This document shows, piece after piece, positions 20,858 to 22,859 of a stretch of DNA of 22,859 bases. The notes beneath the pieces are model-generated. The model did not search any database. It saw nothing but the letters and a program-made list of their open reading frames with translations, and was not told the origin of the DNA. The stretch's first letter is position 1; each line of letters begins with the position of its first letter. This DNA is from a virus: positions 1 through 22,859 of IMG/VR virus record IMGVR_UViG_3300042549_006056; one strand, written 5' to 3'. A program made the translations under genes and the position numbers.

Positions 20858-21216
20858 CAAAGATCACCCCGCCCAAGGTGCCTGTTCCGATTGGTCGCGT
20901 GACCATCGGCGGGCAGTCGTTCGATGTTATGCAGCACCCAGAGTTTGTGCGTTTCTTCTTCGACCTGTTCAAGCGTGTGGGCGGCACCGATGCGATGGGG
21001 AATGCAGAGCTGTACGCGCTGCTTGTCGCCCTTGATGACGCGGCGGGCCGGCTGGATTCCATGGGCGCCCATATCGGCGCGCTGCGCAATGCCATCGAAG
21101 CTCTGCAAGGCGGCGAGATGGTGATGCAGCGTGCGCAGCAAGACGCCCTGATGCCGGACGTGATGCAGGCCGCTCAGGCTGTCAGCCTGGCCCACGAAAC
21201 CACTTTTTACGGATAA
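20854..21216 (+). CDS. Hypothetical phage structural protein (120 aa)
   Basis: Starts at the ATG at 20854 (ATGA overlap with the gp10-like stop). N-terminus MTKITPPKVPVPIGRVTIGG is beta-like with HPEFVRFFFDLFKRVGG, followed by a helical C-terminal half (ELYALLVALDDAAGRLDSMG, AHIGALRNAIEALQGGEMVM) that may form a coiled-coil trimer. It sits where P22 has the trimeric tail needle gene 26, but is about half the length (gp26 is 233 aa) and has no heptads strong enough to claim it. No family is recognised. Confidence 0.7.
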   Translation: MTKITPPKVPVPIGRVTIGGQSFDVMQHPEFVRFFFDLFKRVGGTDAMGNAELYALLVALDDAAGRLDSMGAHIGALRNAIEALQGGEMVMQRAQQDALMPDVMQAAQAVSLAHETTFYG

Positions 21217-21219
21217 GCC

Positions 21220-21573
21220 ATGCAGCGCATTCCTGTCGTTGTTTTCAACAACATCCAGCTGACCACGGCAGTAGCTGGGGCGACTTCGCCTGTGCCTGAT
21301 GCCACCACGCTGCTGACAATCTCGGCGGCCACGATCAACAACACCACGCCCGGCGCGGTGACGATGGATGCCTACATCGTGCCATCTGGCGGCACTGCGG
21401 GCGCGGCGAATCAGGTCATCTCGGCGCTGAGCATTCCCGCAGCCGGCGCAGCTCCGACCATCCTCGCCGGCCTGATCGGTCAGACCGTGCCGGCCGGTGG
21501 CACGCTGCAGCTCAAGGCAAGCGCGGCCACATCGCTGACACCGTTTGTCAGCGGGTATAGGACGACGCTGTGA
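21220..21573 (+). CDS. Hypothetical beta-rich virion protein (117 aa)
   Basis: Thr/Ala/Val-rich, almost cysteine-free, with regular beta-strand alternation: RIPVVVFNNIQLTTAVAGAT, TTLLTISAATINNTTPGAVT, MDAYIVPSGGTAG and GQTVPAGGTLQLKASAATSL. Proteins of this pattern are small Ig-like or jelly-roll decoration or adaptor units in podoviruses. The specific role is not known. Stop TGA is overlapped by the GTG/ATG of the next gene (GTGATG). Confidence 0.7.
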   Translation: MQRIPVVVFNNIQLTTAVAGATSPVPDATTLLTISAATINNTTPGAVTMDAYIVPSGGTAGAANQVISALSIPAAGAAPTILAGLIGQTVPAGGTLQLKASAATSLTPFVSGYRTTL

Positions 21574-21929
21574 TGATCTACCTAGACCCTGCCCGCCGTC
21601 AGGAGGCCATCGAGGCCGGCTGGCTGGCCTATTGCGACCGCATGCCGGCTTTCGAGTCGGCATACCGAGCCGCGTGCGAGAGCTGGCGCGTCATTGCGGT
21701 GGTGGCTGATCGCGTCATCGGCGCTTTGTTCGCCCGCGACGGCGTGATCCATCTGGGCATCGTCCCCGAGTGGCGCGGCCGGTGGGCCTCGCGCCGGCTG
21801 ATCCGCGAAATGCTGGCCTACGGCACGCGCACGACGCTGCTGCCGGGCGAGAGTGGCCCGCGCGACTTCATCGGCCGCATTGGATTCGTCAAGACAGAAC
21901 AGGAGGGCGCCTATGTCGTTTGTGGGTGA
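21570..21929 (+). CDS. GNAT-like acetyltransferase-fold protein (119 aa)
   Basis: GTG 21570 (or ATG 21573), overlapping the previous stop. The segment VIHLGIVPEWRGRWASRRLI matches GNAT motif A, in which a strand leads to an R/Q-x-x-G-x-G/A acetyl-CoA loop (here RGRWAS) and a helix; the earlier strand WRVIAVVADRVIGALFARDG is motif D-like and GRIGFVKTEQEGAYVV is motif B-like. At 119 residues it is shorter than most enzymes of the class. Such genes lie beside ejection-protein genes in several podoviruses, with unknown substrate. It overlaps the next gene by 17 nt. Confidence 0.72.
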   Translation: MMIYLDPARRQEAIEAGWLAYCDRMPAFESAYRAACESWRVIAVVADRVIGALFARDGVIHLGIVPEWRGRWASRRLIREMLAYGTRTTLLPGESGPRDFIGRIGFVKTEQEGAYVVCG

Positions 21930-22512
21930 CATCATCGGCGGCGTCTTCCAAGACAAGGCCGCAAAACGCGCAGACAAGACGATTCGCGAAGGCGCGGCGG
22001 CCGAGATTGCCGAGAACCGACGCCAGTACGACCAGACCCGCGCGGACTTTGAGCCGTGGCGCACGACTGGCGCGAATGCCCTGCAGCAGCTGGCCGGCGA
22101 CATCAACAAGCCAGTCACATCTGCCGAGGTCATGGAAGACCCGGGCTACCAGTTCGGACTTGATCAAGGTCAGCAGACGATTGCGCGGCGCGTAGCAGCG
22201 GGCGGAGGACGCATCTCCGGCCAGGCCCTCAAGGCAGCTGCGCGCTTTGGCACTGACTACGGCAGCAGCGGATACGGGGCGGCCTACCAGCGCAAGCAAG
22301 ACCGGCTGAATCGTCTTTCTGCGCTCTCCGGCATTGGTCAGACAGCCACTGGACAAACCGCTCAGGCCGGCCAAGCCGCAACCGCAAACATTGGGAACGC
22401 CATTTCAAATCAGAGCCAGAACTCGGCCGCTGCCGCGCTCTATCGCGGGAACATCTGGGCCAATACGACAAACAAGCTGATTTCAGCTGCTGGCAACTTC
22501 TTCGGGGGCTGA
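21913..22512 (+). CDS. Putative DNA-ejection / internal virion protein (P22 gp7-like position)
   Basis: 199 residues from the ATG at 21913, chosen because AGGAGG (21901-21906) sits 6 nt upstream; an in-frame upstream ATG lacks one. N-terminus MSFVGDIIGGVFQDKAAKRA is hydrophobic then helical. The middle (YDQTRADFEPWRTTGANALQ, MEDPGYQFGLDQGQQTIARR) and the Ala/Gly/Gln-rich C-terminus (SGIGQTATGQTAQAGQAATA) are typical of a common podovirus internal protein that is released with the DNA. P22 gp7 has the corresponding position after the tail-hub genes. The ejection role is inferred. Confidence 0.75.
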   Translation: MSFVGDIIGGVFQDKAAKRADKTIREGAAAEIAENRRQYDQTRADFEPWRTTGANALQQLAGDINKPVTSAEVMEDPGYQFGLDQGQQTIARRVAAGGGRISGQALKAAARFGTDYGSSGYGAAYQRKQDRLNRLSALSGIGQTATGQTAQAGQAATANIGNAISNQSQNSAAAALYRGNIWANTTNKLISAAGNFFGG

Positions 22513-22513
22513 G

Positions 22514-22859
22514 ATGGCAAACGTATTTGCAGCTTTCGCCCAGCCCGTTAAATCGGTGCAGCAGTACAACGACGACCGAGACGCGCGGGAGGTAAACCGC
22601 CTAGCCTTGCAAGAAAAGCGCCGGACCAATGCGCTGGCCGAGGCCGCGACAGCTCAGCAGGCGGCAGACAGGACCGCCTTACAGCGCGCAGCCCAGGATT
22701 CGGGCGGGGATCAAAACAAGCTCATTGCCGCGCTTCGCGGCTCTGGCAGTGCTGGATTGATGGGCCAGGCTGACGCCATCGAAAAGGCACTGCTTGAGCG
22801 ACGAAACACCGAATCGCAGATCAGCGAGCGCACCGCCAAGACCGGCACCGAGCAAGCAA
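22514..22859 (+). CDS. Putative DNA-ejection protein, N-terminus only (cut by window edge)
   Basis: The ATG at 22514 follows the previous stop by one nucleotide and the frame is open for 115 codons to the right edge. Visible sequence MANVFAAFAQPVKSVQQYND, then ALAEAATAQQAADRTALQRA and GGDQNKLIAALRGSGSAGLM is strongly helical, Ala/Gln/Arg-rich, and charged, like P22 gp20/gp16-type ejected proteins. The NKLIAALRGSG segment recurs, from memory, in proteins annotated beside the previous gene type. It is not a distinct domain hit; role inferred from position and composition. Confidence 0.72.
   Translation, partial: MANVFAAFAQPVKSVQQYNDDRDAREVNRLALQEKRRTNALAEAATAQQAADRTALQRAAQDSGGDQNKLIAALRGSGSAGLMGQADAIEKALLERRNTESQISERTAKTGTEQA

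Noticed and set aside
1-22859. CRISPR arrays, tRNA or rRNA genes, insertion sequences, attachment sites, integrase
   Set aside because: None seen on reading through both strands: no regularly spaced long repeats, no transposase motifs, no tRNA-like T-loop clusters. The operator 10-mers are too few and short to be CRISPR.

Overview
The window is a tightly packed segment of a tailed (podovirus-type) bacteriophage or prophage. GC content is about 60-65% by eye. The structural block follows the order and protein sizes of the Salmonella phage P22 head and portal-vertex module. The host is probably a high-GC beta- or gammaproteobacterium, perhaps Burkholderiales; this is an inference from composition and protein style, and no host marker, tRNA, integrase or attachment site is visible.

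Layout. (1) Positions 1-1230 are the control region. A leftward gene runs off the left edge and is preceded by a near-consensus promoter (TTGACA-17-AATAAT, minus strand). A leftward helix-turn-helix protein (608-1174) is the likely lysogeny repressor. A rightward promoter (TTGACG-17-CATAAT) places the predicted transcript start on the ATG of a Cro-like gene at 1231. Four copies of the 10-mer GCCTCCATAA lie in two pairs, one pair at each promoter, with start-to-start spacing of 33 and 34 bp; they are the best operator candidates. A rightward ORF of unknown function (217-744) runs convergently into the repressor gene. (2) Positions 1231-5400 hold early genes: Cro-like regulator, KilA-N protein, gp49/66-family protein, CII-like DNA-binding protein, HNH nuclease, and a C5-cytosine methyltransferase that carries a second, seemingly genuine protein in another reading frame of the same DNA. 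(3) Positions 5395-9374 hold an adenine-type methyltransferase and a replication module of O-like initiator plus DnaB-type helicase, with a candidate origin inside the initiator gene. (4) Positions 9371-10726 hold a recombination set (NinB, RusA, a Ref-like zinc nuclease), a 23-codon mini-gene and a small winged-helix protein. (5) Positions 10726-22859 hold the packaging and virion genes: small and large terminase, P22-type portal, an SGNH esterase-like virion protein, scaffold, P22-type coat, a HeH-motif protein, gp4-like and gp10-like portal-vertex proteins, three small proteins (one GNAT-like), and the start of the DNA-ejection proteins, the last cut by the right edge.

From 1231 to the right edge every supported gene is on the plus strand. 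Neighbours mostly touch or overlap by 1-17 bases (ATGA, GTGA, TAATG and TGATG junctions), and no convincing internal promoter or T-tailed terminator was seen. One rightward transcript of about 21.6 kb starting at 1231 could therefore carry early, replication and late genes. Lysis genes, integrase, a recognisable Q-type late regulator, tail needle and tailspike are not in the window. The most unusual points are the overprinted methyltransferase locus, the paired operators with a leaderless Cro-like gene, the esterase gene inserted between portal and scaffold, and the mini-gene with a near-perfect Shine-Dalgarno.
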